A stretch of DNA of 13,144 nt from Ruminiclostridium sp. (GTDB lineage: Bacteria; Bacillota_A; Clostridia; Oscillospirales; Ruminococcaceae): contig JAFZOA010000563.1 of the NCBI GenBank assembly GCA_017550775.1, positions 1 to 13,144 on the forward strand, read 5' to 3'. This document shows positions 1-6,900 of the stretch, in pieces. Under the pieces are notes generated by a model. The model worked only from the letters and a program-made list of their open reading frames with translations, made no database searches and was not told the origin of the DNA. A program made the position numbers and the translations under genes. Position 1 is the first letter of the stretch. Every line of letters begins with the position of its first letter.

Positions 1-123
1 GAATACATTGAGGCATTTTACAACACAGTCAGAATTCATAGTCACTGCGGATATCTTTCTCCGGATGACTTTGAAAAATTATACAACAAATCTCTTGTTT
101 CTGATCTCAGACTTGTCAGTTGA
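1..123 (+). CDS. IS3-family transposase (OrfB), C-terminal end only
   Basis: An open frame enters from the left edge and stops with TGA at 121-123, giving 40 residues. It contains YNTVRIHSHCGYLSPDDFE, which matches the end of IS3-family (IS150-like) transposases, where FYN-x-x-R-x-H-x-x-x-G-Y-x-S-P-x-x-F/Y-E follows the last catalytic glutamate of the DDE integrase core. The core itself lies off the window. The protein would cut and join the element ends during copy-out/paste-in transposition. It is followed at once by a broken hydrolase gene on the other strand, so this copy probably inserted there. Whether the transposase is intact cannot be judged. The start codon is outside the window. 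Confidence 0.85.
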   Translation, partial: EYIEAFYNTVRIHSHCGYLSPDDFEKLYNKSLVSDLRLVS

Positions 124-140
124 TACGATTTGGTCTGTTT
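1..140 (+). mobile_element. Right end of an IS3-family insertion sequence
   Basis: The transposase ends at 123 and only about 16 nt later the hydrolase coding sequence begins on the opposite strand, so the right terminal inverted repeat should lie in roughly 120-140. The junction is placed near 139 because hydrolase similarity stops after a Lys-Gly pair and a stop codon follows immediately. The left end and the target duplication are off the window, so the exact boundary is inferred. Confidence 0.6.
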
Positions 141-645
141 ATCCCTTTGCGTTTACTCGGGTCATATCGTACATTGTCGAAGCAACAGTCGCTTTAATTC
201 GTGTGTCCATAGCCGCAGTATTTATCGCCATTCCGCCCCAGCCGCAGATTCCAAGAATGCCTATCCTGTCGGGGTCAACATTGTCCTGTACGGAGAGAAA
301 GTCAACCGCCGCCGAGAAGTCCTCGGTGTTGATGTCGGGTGAAGCCACATATCTCGGTTGACCACCGCTCTCGCCGGTGAAAGAGGGGTCAAAAGCTATT
401 GTCAGAAATCCGTGTTCCGCAAGAGTCTGTGCGTACAGTCCCGAACACTGTTCCTTGACAGCTCCGAACGGTCCGCACACAGCTATCGCAGGGAGCTTTC
501 CGCCTGCATTCTTCGGCGTGTACATATCCGCCGCAAGTGTTATTCCATAGCGGTTATGGAATGTTATCTTCTTATGATCGACCTTGTCGGATTTTGGGAA
601 AGTCTTGTCCCATTCCTGCACTAAAGTGAGCTTTTCTTCTGTCAT
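139..645 (-). pseudogene. Alpha/beta hydrolase (dienelactone hydrolase-like), C-terminus removed by IS insertion
   Basis: 168 residues resemble the N-terminal half of the YcjY/dienelactone hydrolase-like alpha/beta hydrolases, usually around 300 residues. Visible elements are the oxyanion-side strand AVCGPFGAVKEQ (about 56-67), the FDPSFTGESGG loop (85-95) and the nucleophile elbow LGICGWGG (131-138) with Cys134 as the probable nucleophile, as in dienelactone hydrolases. The sequence stops right after DMTRVNAKG, where relatives continue into the second half with the catalytic Asp and His. An IS3-family end abuts this point. The ATG has GGAGGT upstream and overlaps the stop of the upstream gene (ATGA), so the two are translationally coupled. 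The product is very likely inactive; the substrate is unknown. Confidence 0.8.
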
Positions 646-890
646 TTTCCGGTACCTCCGTCTGTCTGTTTTCTGATGTTATAGGTGAAATAGTCAAGGC
701 AGTCGATACGCCGGTCGTATTCACGAACACGGTCGAGAAGCGACTTTCTGTGAGCTGCGATAACCTTTTCAAGCGCCGCATACTGAGCGCTGTCAATCAT
801 TTTCAGACATTCGGAAATGCTCTTTTCGTCCATTCCGGCATCGGAAAGATTTTCCGTGATTATCGCTGTTCTGTCGTTCGCTTCTGCCAT
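642..890 (-). CDS. Small conserved hypothetical protein, partner of the hydrolase
   Basis: 82 residues, mostly predicted helical and charged, with no signal peptide or membrane segment. I recognise no named domain. The region RVREYDRRIDCLDYFTYNIRK (about 54-74) resembles a stretch of small Firmicute proteins often encoded beside regulators or hydrolases, but that is memory, not a search. The ATG at 890 is preceded by GAGGGGTGAG. Its TGA overlaps the ATG of the hydrolase gene by 4 nt, so both belong to one operon driven by the promoter at 919-947 and facing away from the LysR gene. It remains intact although its partner is broken. The function is unknown; a regulator accessory or protein-binding role is possible. 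Confidence 0.75.
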   Translation of the reverse strand: MAEANDRTAIITENLSDAGMDEKSISECLKMIDSAQYAALEKVIAAHRKSLLDRVREYDRRIDCLDYFTYNIRKQTDGGTGK

Positions 891-918
891 GATCTCACCC
901 CTCGCTTTCTGTATTTTC

Positions 919-947
919 AGTATAACACATTTCGCCTCAAATGTAAA
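919..947 (-). promoter_or_regulatory. Sigma-A promoter for the small gene-hydrolase operon
   Basis: On the minus strand there is TTTACA (942-947), a 17-nt spacer and TATACT (919-924), with a TG just upstream of the -10 (extended -10). It sits 29 nt upstream of the ATG at 890 and lies back to back with the LysR promoter, a standard arrangement for LysR-regulated targets. Confidence 0.7.
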
Positions 948-970
948 ATATCTATTTGTAATCGCTTGCC

Positions 971-985
971 ATTCTTGACAGGAAT
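971..985. promoter_or_regulatory. Probable LysR-type operator (T-N11-A palindrome)
   Basis: ATTC and GAAT face each other across 7 nt, giving a T-N11-A site of the kind LysR regulators bind. It overlaps the -35 box of the lysR promoter, as expected for negative autoregulation, and lies about 24 nt upstream of the divergent -35, where it could also activate the target operon. Binding is inferred. Confidence 0.55.
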
Positions 986-1003
986 GACAAAATCGGTTAT
1001 AAT
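975..1003 (+). promoter_or_regulatory. Consensus sigma-A promoter of the LysR gene
   Basis: TTGACA (975-980) and TATAAT (998-1003) are separated by exactly 17 nt, a perfect sigma-A promoter. It lies 27 nt upstream of the ATG at 1031. The -35 is inside a T-N11-A palindrome, so the promoter is probably repressed by its own product. Confidence 0.8.
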
Positions 1004-1030
1004 GGTGATAGCAAATATCGGAGGTGTGCT

Positions 1031-1903
1031 ATGGAAATACGGGTATTACGCTACTTTCTTGAAATAGCGAGAGAAGAAAATATGACGCGAGCCGCAGAAA
1101 AGCTGCATATATCACAGCCGTCGCTTTCAAAGGAGATAAAGAAGCTCGAAGAAGAACTCGGTCACGATCTGTTTGTCCGCACCAATAAAAGTATGCACCT
1201 CACAGACGAGGGAATGCTCCTGCGCAAGCGTGCCGAGGACATTCTGTCAATGACGGACAAGACCATTGAGGAATTCAGCCAGCTCGACAGCATAACGGGG
1301 GGCGAGATACGCATAGGCTGCGCCGAAAGCTATCTGATAAAGCACCTTGCGCAGAGTATCAGGTCGTTCAAGGAACAGTACCCGAACTTCGTGTTTCATA
1401 TTTTCAGCGGTGACACTGACCCTGTCGCGGAGCGCCTTGACCGCGGACTGCTTGACCTTGCGGTGATCGTAGAGCCGCCGAATCTGTCAAAGTACAACTA
1501 TCTGAACGTTCCCGGATGTGACAAATGGGGAGTTGTAATGCTGCGGGACTGTCCGCTTGCCGCAAAGCCGGAGATAACCTTCGATGACCTATACGGGCTT
1601 CCGCTGTTTTGCTCGGAGCAGTCTATAAAAGCAGATTTCCCGCGCTGGTGCGGAGAAAATATCGACAAGCTCAACTTTGCGGGAACATTCAATCTGTCAT
1701 ATAACGGCTCGATATTTGTCAAGGAGGGGCTCGGCTATCTTCTGACCTTTGAGCATCTTATAAATACGAGTGAAGAAAACGGACTTTGCTTTCGTCCGAT
1801 AACTCCGGCGCTTGAAACGAAGATGTACATTATCTGGCGCAAATATCAGGTTTTCTCGCCTATTGCGGAGTTGTTTGTGAAAAGACTTAAAAAAACGTTT
1901 TAA
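1031..1903 (+). CDS. LysR-family transcriptional regulator
   Basis: 290 residues, the normal length for the family. The N-terminal winged helix-turn-helix is clear: MEIRVLRYFLEIAREENMTR, then AAEKLHISQPSLSKEIKKLE (recognition helix about 29-41) and the wing GHDLFVRTNKSMHLTDEG. A linker helix (about 60-85) leads into a periplasmic-binding-protein-like effector domain starting near 92 with GEIRIGCAESY. Such proteins act as tetramers on divergent promoters and respond to a small ligand, here unknown. The start is supported by GGAGGTG about 6 nt upstream. The gene is divergent from the small gene-hydrolase operon, its most likely target; since the hydrolase is broken the regulon may be decaying. 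No frameshift or missing region is seen. Confidence 0.93.
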   Translation: MEIRVLRYFLEIAREENMTRAAEKLHISQPSLSKEIKKLEEELGHDLFVRTNKSMHLTDEGMLLRKRAEDILSMTDKTIEEFSQLDSITGGEIRIGCAESYLIKHLAQSIRSFKEQYPNFVFHIFSGDTDPVAERLDRGLLDLAVIVEPPNLSKYNYLNVPGCDKWGVVMLRDCPLAAKPEITFDDLYGLPLFCSEQSIKADFPRWCGENIDKLNFAGTFNLSYNGSIFVKEGLGYLLTFEHLINTSEENGLCFRPITPALETKMYIIWRKYQVFSPIAELFVKRLKKTF

Positions 1904-1916
1904 TTAGTAAAATTAA

Positions 1917-1945
1917 TAAAAGCAGTCGAAAACGGCTGCTTTTTG
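1917..1945 (+). terminator. Rho-independent terminator after the LysR gene
   Basis: AGCAGTCG (1921-1928), AAAA loop, CGGCTGCT (1933-1940) forms an 8-bp stem with one G-U pair, followed by a T run. A-rich sequence on the other side means it could also work for minus-strand transcripts coming from the gene at 1977-2504. Confidence 0.8.
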
Positions 1946-1976
1946 CAATAATATTTCAACAGGATGAAGTACGATT

Positions 1977-2504
1977 TCATCGTATCTCCACGACCTTATC
2001 CGGTTTCAGCACCAATAAACAGTCGCAGTCCCAGCTGTACAGCGAATAGGTGAAGTCTCCGCTGTTCCGCAGCTCTATCGCGTCGTATTCCACGGACAGC
2101 TTCTCAAAGTCGAGATAACACCACGAAGAAACATACTCACCATTCATATAGTCAAACTGTGGTATATCGTCCTCGGGTAGCTTCCCGGGATACTCCCACG
2201 GGTGAGTTTTCGGCAGCGGAACAAGGTCGGAAAGCGCGGAGATCGTCAGAATACGGGCTTCCGGAAGTGTAAAGCGGAAGAAAACGCCGAGTTCATCGGT
2301 TTTGTAGTCGTTTTTCCGGCACCAAGCCGCCCAGCCTGACGGGTCATTGTCACGGCTCGCCCACAGACCGGTACCGTCCGCTGGCTTCGGGAGCCTATCC
2401 ATGTTCCGGACTGGAATGAACAGAGATTTGTCGAAGTGAGGGGAGCCGTAGTGGCTATATATCACGGAATCGCTTTTATTGGTTAAAGTGTTTTGGCTGT
2501 CCAT
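1977..2504 (-). CDS. Conserved-looking hypothetical protein, 175 aa
   Basis: The protein is soluble and rich in Trp and Asp. Visible blocks are YSHYGSPHFDKSLF (17-30), GLWASRDNDPSGWAAWC (46-62), a strand-rich middle with FFRFTLPEARILTISALSDL, then WCYLDFEKLSVEYDAIEL and SLYSWDCDCLLVLKPDKV near the end. The order of these blocks (an early aromatic-His motif, a GLWAS strand, a late YDAIE and a terminal W-DCD-strand) reminds me of phage- and bacteria-encoded proteins with an ADP-ribosyltransferase-like or RES-like fold, but I cannot confirm this. GAGGTGAG lies 6 nt before the ATG. It stands alone between two terminator-like hairpins, on the chromosomal side of the tRNA fragment. The function is unknown. 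Confidence 0.75.
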   Translation of the reverse strand: MDSQNTLTNKSDSVIYSHYGSPHFDKSLFIPVRNMDRLPKPADGTGLWASRDNDPSGWAAWCRKNDYKTDELGVFFRFTLPEARILTISALSDLVPLPKTHPWEYPGKLPEDDIPQFDYMNGEYVSSWCYLDFEKLSVEYDAIELRNSGDFTYSLYSWDCDCLLVLKPDKVVEIR

Positions 2505-2590
2505 TATCTCACCTCGCGTTTTTTAAAAAAATTTACAATGCTACTAAAAGTTGCAAAAAAATAAGAAAAATCAAGAAAAAATTGGTAAGC

Positions 2591-2630
2591 GGTGTGTCCA
2601 TTATCCGCAGGTGTGTCCAAGGTGTGTCCA
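2591..2630. repeat. Three direct copies of GGTGTGTCCA
   Basis: Copies are at 2591-2600, 2610-2619 and 2621-2630. They lie about 80-120 nt outside the tRNA-end attachment site. Two related AATGTCCAA copies lie at 2853-2861 and 2864-2872 on the other side. Short direct repeats flanking an att core are typical of integrase arm-type binding sites. Shared TGTCCA cores on both sides fit, but binding is inferred. Confidence 0.5.
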
Positions 2631-2631
2631 A

Positions 2632-2648
2632 AACCCCAAAATGGGGTT
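2632..2648. terminator. Small hairpin, possible terminator
   Basis: AACCCCA (2632-2638), loop AAA, TGGGGTT (2642-2648) is a perfect 7-bp stem. On the plus strand it is followed by AAATTTTTA; on the minus strand by a short T run. It may back up the stronger terminator at 2677-2707. Confidence 0.4.
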
Positions 2649-2676
2649 AAATTTTTAGTTGCATAAGCAAAGAATA

Positions 2677-2707
2677 AAACCGCTCAACCCTATTGGTTAA
2701 GCGGTTT
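2677..2707 (-). terminator. Rho-independent terminator downstream of the tRNA fragment
   Basis: Arms 2677-2689 and 2695-2707 pair over 13 bp on the minus-strand transcript (one U-G pair) around a 5-nt loop and lead into a U-rich tract. It starts 5 nt after the CCA end of the tRNA fragment, the usual place of a tRNA transcript terminator. It is therefore probably the original chromosomal sequence downstream of the tRNA gene. Confidence 0.75.
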
Positions 2708-2711
2708 GTTT

Positions 2712-2734
2712 TGGTTGCGGAGATAGGACTTGAA
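2712..2734 (-). other. tRNA 3'-end fragment, integration (att) site; probably tRNA-fMet
   Basis: The minus strand reads, in order, a perfect T loop (TTCAAGT), the 3' half of the T stem (CCTAT), the 3' acceptor strand (CTCCGCA), discriminator A and CCA. The 5' half of the T stem should be ATAGG, but the sequence just upstream is GGGAT, so tRNA identity ends exactly at the first base of the T loop. A at position 72 is characteristic of the C1-A72 mismatch of bacterial initiator tRNA. No other part of a tRNA is present. A 3' tRNA fragment plus the downstream terminator is what remains at the distal end after an element integrates into a tRNA gene; the complete tRNA should lie at the other end, off the window. 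Confidence 0.8.
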
Positions 2735-2910
2735 ATCCCAAGATGACTTTTTGCAGATTGTTGCAAAGTGCCGTAAACGCAGATATAATGCGGGTTCTCC
2801 GCTGCCAACCGAAACCGTCTCGTGGCATTTTTAAGTCACTTTTTGTAAAATTAATGTCCAAACAATGTCCAAGCCGCAGCACATATCTGTTTATTATCTA
2901 AATATTATTT
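2735..2910. other. Element-end region next to the att site, no gene
   Basis: No supported gene. On the minus strand, two TTGGACATT copies (2853-2861 and 2864-2872) are followed by a short frame reading LDIVWTLILQKVT and a stop. This could be the tail of a lost tyrosine integrase or just the arm-type repeats themselves. The rest, down to the tRNA fragment, shows no open frame with a ribosome binding site. The integrase gene normally found here is missing from the window. Confidence 0.35.
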
Positions 2911-2925
2911 TGGAGGATTAACAAG

Positions 2926-3189
2926 ATGAACAACATACTTAACAAGCTCTACTACGGAGAAATATGCCCGTGCGAGAAGCCAGCACCTAACACCAAGCGT
3001 TTCGCAGATAATCGCGAGCAGATATGTTCCACCGAGAACAAGCTGCTTGAACTGTTTCCCAAATGTAAGGAACTGCTCGACACCTATACCGACGCTCTAC
3101 ATATAGAAGCACAGTTAGAGTGCGAAGCAGATTTCGAGCGTGGTTTCCGTCTCGGCGCAGCAATAATGCTCAATATAATCAACGAATAA
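2926..3189 (+). CDS. DUF6809-like small protein
   Basis: 87 residues, soluble and helical. The pattern NKLYYGEICPCEK near the start, a central charged helix with LLELFPKCKELLDTYTDAL, and a closing FERGFRLGAAIMLNIINE resembles the DUF6809 family, in which LYxGxIxPxE opens the protein and an F-x-x-GF-x-LGA helix ends it. The function of that family is unknown; members are common on Clostridia mobile elements. GGAGG lies 10 nt before the ATG. It is a single-gene unit convergent with the toxin-antitoxin pair and ends in a hairpin terminator at 3195-3229. The family call comes from pattern memory. Confidence 0.75.
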   Translation: MNNILNKLYYGEICPCEKPAPNTKRFADNREQICSTENKLLELFPKCKELLDTYTDALHIEAQLECEADFERGFRLGAAIMLNIINE

Positions 3190-3194
3190 TCATC

Positions 3195-3229
3195 AGCCGC
3201 TTGTCAGTCATTGGCAGGCGGCTTTATCT
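3195..3229 (+). terminator. Terminator hairpin shared by convergent genes
   Basis: AGCCGCTTGTC (3195-3205) pairs with GGCAGGCGGCT (3213-3223) over 11 bp including two G-U pairs, followed by TTATCTT. It terminates the DUF6809-like gene and overlaps the last codons and stop of the PIN toxin gene on the other strand. Confidence 0.7.
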
Positions 3230-3632
3230 TATCCAAAAGCTCCCGCGGGGAGAGAAAAGGCACATCGGATCTTGCATAGTCTTTCTGATTCCGCGTGACA
3301 ATGCAATCTGCACCTATACGCTTTGCCGTCTGAACCATTACAGCGTCCTCGTAATCGGTGACCGGCGAAGCTATCGCTCCGTGACAGTCTACCGAATAAG
3401 TATCCTCGACATCAAAGAGAATGAACAGCTTGCCGAGCAGCTCACGCGCAGCTTCCTCGCTATGCAGGTTTTTCCGCATAAGATAGTATATGTCGGTTAT
3501 TGATTTTGCTGTTAATATTCCCGTGATCGTATGATCGGACACAGCGTTGACGAGCTTCATAGCGTCCACATAGAAAGGCTCGCGTCTTTGCAACACATCT
3601 ATAACAATGCAGGTATCAAAAACTACTTTCAT
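3204..3632 (-). CDS. PIN-domain ribonuclease toxin (VapC-like)
   Basis: 142 residues forming a complete PIN domain. Conserved acidic residues are Asp6 in VVFDTCIVIDVL, Asp47 in AKSITDIYYLMR, and Asp93, Glu95 and Asp96 in TDYEDAVMVQTAKR. The closing TRNQKDY (113-119) is also typical. These bind Mg2+/Mn2+ for RNA cleavage, in known VapC proteins usually of tRNA or rRNA. The ATG overlaps the antitoxin stop (ATGA at 3629-3632), so the two are coupled, antitoxin first. Its stop is inside the shared terminator hairpin. Its position on a mobile element suggests element maintenance or abortive defence. The RNA target cannot be deduced. All catalytic positions seem intact. Confidence 0.9.
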   Translation of the reverse strand: MKVVFDTCIVIDVLQRREPFYVDAMKLVNAVSDHTITGILTAKSITDIYYLMRKNLHSEEAARELLGKLFILFDVEDTYSVDCHGAIASPVTDYEDAVMVQTAKRIGADCIVTRNQKDYARSDVPFLSPRELLDKIKPPAND

Positions 3633-3844
3633 AATTCAGCCGCCTTCATATCTCTGGACTGTTCAAGTGTAATGTCGGCAGGCACAGCGCCGAGCAGCGA
3701 CTCCGCGATCTTCCGTCTGTCGCTTTTGGTATTCGAGAGCTTCATAACAACGTCGCCGTCGAGCTGAATGAACAGATCTTCTGTCTTGGCTAATAGGATA
3801 TACTGCTCGATATTGGCTTTAAATTCACTAATTGAGATTGACAT
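3629..3844 (-). CDS. Phd/YefM-like antitoxin
   Basis: 71 residues. The N-terminal part, MSISISEFKANIEQYILLAK followed by TEDLFIQLDGDVVMKLSN, is a typical Phd/YefM fold that dimerises and binds its operator. The C-terminal helix, with ESLLGAVPADITLEQSRD, should cover the toxin active site. It is the first gene of the pair, overlapping the toxin start by 4 nt. AGGAGGG lies about 8 nt before the ATG, and an extended -10 promoter is at 3874-3902. Antitoxins of this family repress their own promoter together with the toxin (conditional cooperativity); a small inverted repeat, CGGTA/TACCG at 3908-3922, just upstream of the -35 could be the operator. Confidence 0.88.
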   Translation of the reverse strand: MSISISEFKANIEQYILLAKTEDLFIQLDGDVVMKLSNTKSDRRKIAESLLGAVPADITLEQSRDMKAAEL

Positions 3845-3873
3845 AACGATACCCTCCTTTTTTTCTTTTCTTT

Positions 3874-3902
3874 ATTATAGCACAATATAATCAAAAATAC
3901 AA
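3874..3902 (-). promoter_or_regulatory. Promoter of the toxin-antitoxin operon
   Basis: On the minus strand TTGTAT (3897-3902), 17 nt, TATAAT (3874-3879), with TG one base before the -10 (extended -10). It lies 29 nt upstream of the antitoxin ATG and within 30 nt of the end of the helicase gene. The pair therefore has its own promoter although it lies downstream on the same strand. Confidence 0.75.
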
Positions 3903-3926
3903 TACACCGGTAGGATATACCGTTAA

Positions 3927-6900
3927 TTAATTAAATTCCAAACTAGGTCTTTCCTGTTGACAATCCCTTTTTACCTTTTCGGGTATCTTTCCAAGAAAAT
4001 AGTCTTCAAGATAATTCCATATTTCCTCACTTGTAAAGTCGTTTTCATACAGATATGTCAACATCTTTACAGAAATAAGGTGACGATCCGCAACTCCGTC
4101 TAAGAGTTTATTCTTATAGCTTGCCGGCTTATTCTTTATATTCCGTAAACTTTGGATCTGGTTAATGTAAATATAAAGCTGGCTGTTTGCACCACCTATC
4201 ATATTGAATGATAGAACATCAATTGCTTCAAGAACGCCTAGGACGACGTTAACCTCTTTGACATTTTTTCTTCCGTCATTGATAAGGTATAATTCTCCGC
4301 CTTCAACTTCGGAAGATATAGTATTGTACAGCCGTCGTACCCATTCAAAGTAGGAATTGACAGCAACTTGAAACTGATATTTGGTTACTCCTGTATTTGT
4401 AGTGTTCTCTTTTGCTATGGGCTGCGGATTATTTGCAAACTTTTTCCGATAGGAATTCATAGATGATACAACGACTTCGCAAATTGATCGTGCTTTATAC
4501 TTGGTAATTTTATCATCTTGCAAAGCGTCAGCCATTTCATCAATGGATGTGTATTCATTAGATACCACTTTTTTGTTTACAAACGATTTTATATTTTCCC
4601 ATATTCTCGAAAAAATGCTTGAATAATCATCGGCAAAATTGATTTCAACACATAATGCCGGATTAATATTTATTTTATTTACCAAATCTAACTCAGGGTC
4701 TTTTGAATACAGTAAATATTTGAATTTTGGAAAAGAAAATGTGGAATAGTCTTTCTTCCAAATCATATCAAGCATTACTCGACAAATATGTTTTTGACTG
4801 TTTATTTCTTCAAGACATTCGGGATATTTCTTTTTCAACCTTAACTGATCTTTTTCGCTTATTTCAAAGAAACCTTGTGAAAATAGAGGAATAGGTCTTA
4901 CATTAATGGGCGAAAATCCTACACGGCTTTCAAAATCTTTCTGTATTATTAGTAGTGCGGTTTTAACTTTGTTTATATTATCATCTTCATCGCTGATTGG
5001 ATTACCAAAAATATATGTGAAGTTTTCAGCATCAAGTAACATTGCATTTCTTTTTTTGGTAAAATTTTTTCTCCTTCCGTTTTTCAACCCATTGTAATAT
5101 AATTCAATTATTTTGTTTATTACTTCAATAAGCTGATACTTTTTTATTGTTGACAACCCGTGCAGCCTGTTAATATGCTTGAAATCTCTTGTGTCATACT
5201 TGTAATATGCCTCACCGGTCAAGGTTTCCTTTCTTGCCGCACGTCCTATTTCTTGTACATAATCACAGACATTTCCGGTAGGGGCAAAATGAACGATAAG
5301 CTCAATGTCGTTTATATCTATTCCCATACCAAAGGCTTTGGTAGCAAGCATCACAAGTTTTTCTTTATTATAAAACTTTTCATAGCTTTCGAGCTTTTGA
5401 TCTTTTGTTAAGGAGCCGTGGTATTCTGCTACATTTGACACCATACCAACTGCGCTTAGATATTCGTAACACCTGTTGATCAACGCGACCGTTGGAAAAT
5501 AAATGAGTGTTTTCTTATTGGTTATCATCGAGCGTTTTATAATCTTTTGTATCATCTCCAATTTATCAAGCTCATATTCATTTCTTTCGCTTTTTTGTTT
5601 CTGCTGTTTTTCGATTCTGATCTGTATATCATTTCGCTTAATATATCCGAGATAGGTAATAGGATCTATCATATGTAGACTGTTTATAGTCTCAGTATAC
5701 ATATCTTCTAAGCCGTGATATATAGCTGTTGCAGTAAATGTCGCAATAACAAAAGCGCGACCTTTCTTTTTAAGCTGGTTTTTTCTTAAGCTCTGAATAT
5801 GATCGCCTAAATACCAATAATCAGGTCTGAACTGCTTTCCCCACGTCGTCACAATGTGCGCTTCATCTATGACTATCATCCCTATAGTTCTGTCCCCGAT
5901 AAGCTGAACAACATCACTCCTGCTCAGCAATGTTTCCGGAGAGAGATAAAGAATATGGCACTCTCCCGTGGCTACTTTCTCTGTGATTTCTTCTTTTATT
6001 ATAGGAGAAATATCAGAATTAATAGTTTCGGCAGCCTTATAATTTTTCAATTCAAGGTTTTTAACCTGATCGTTCATCAAGCCGATAAGCGGAGATATTA
6101 CGATTGTAAGAAGATCATATTTTTCAGCAAGATAAATAGCAGGTATCTGAAACATAACAGATTTTCCTGCACCTGTCGGTGCAGTTACAAATATATCTCT
6201 GTAACTTGTTTCAGACAACTCACAATTCTCGACCTGTTCAACTATATTTGAGATTATCTTTTCTTGTGACACTTTTATTACCGATTTTTCCCCGGTTTCC
6301 AGTTTATTAGTGTCATATACAGAAAGTTCACGGTAATCTGAATAGCCCCAATACTTATTTAGAATACAAGTAAACTCATCTCTATGTTGGAAAGAAGCAA
6401 CATTTTGTTCAGTTTGTAGGATAAAAACATCTTTAACATCAGACCAGTAATGCACAACAAGTTTTATGTGATCTGTAAGGCGATATTTATCACCGATATA
6501 GTTGCTTATTCTTATAGTTAATGCTTGTTTATCATTTAACAGTTCCTTAATAAAGCAGACATAGTCTGATTCTTCTACAATATCTAAAAATTCATTAGAT
6601 TGTTCAACATTTACCAAAGGATCGTTTACCCGATCAAATAGATTAAGAATAGTAATTTTATCATTTTGAAGTATATTCTCATCACAATATACACCAACAA
6701 TTCCGCCTTTGGTTTCATTTAACCCAACAAAAGCGGAAATAATCTCTTCAATATCTCCGATATCTGTATCATCATTTTCTGTATCTTCTGTTTCAGTAAA
6801 ATGAGTTAAAAGTCCTTTTATAGTCTTATCTGAGCACCTTAACTCTAATGGATATTGTTCAATAAAGAGATTGTTGTTAATAATACATACCGCAGAATAT

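Noticed and set aside
8..361. 117-residue plus-strand frame over the IS end and hydrolase
   Set aside because: The transposase reads in a different frame up to 123, and the rest is antisense to the hydrolase.
2712..2790. Complete tRNA gene
   Set aside because: Only the 3' end from the T loop on is present; the T-stem 5' strand does not pair and no anticodon or D arm is found.
2697..2882. 61-residue minus-strand frame over the tRNA fragment
   Set aside because: It runs through the att core and terminator arm, has no ribosome binding site and matches no family.
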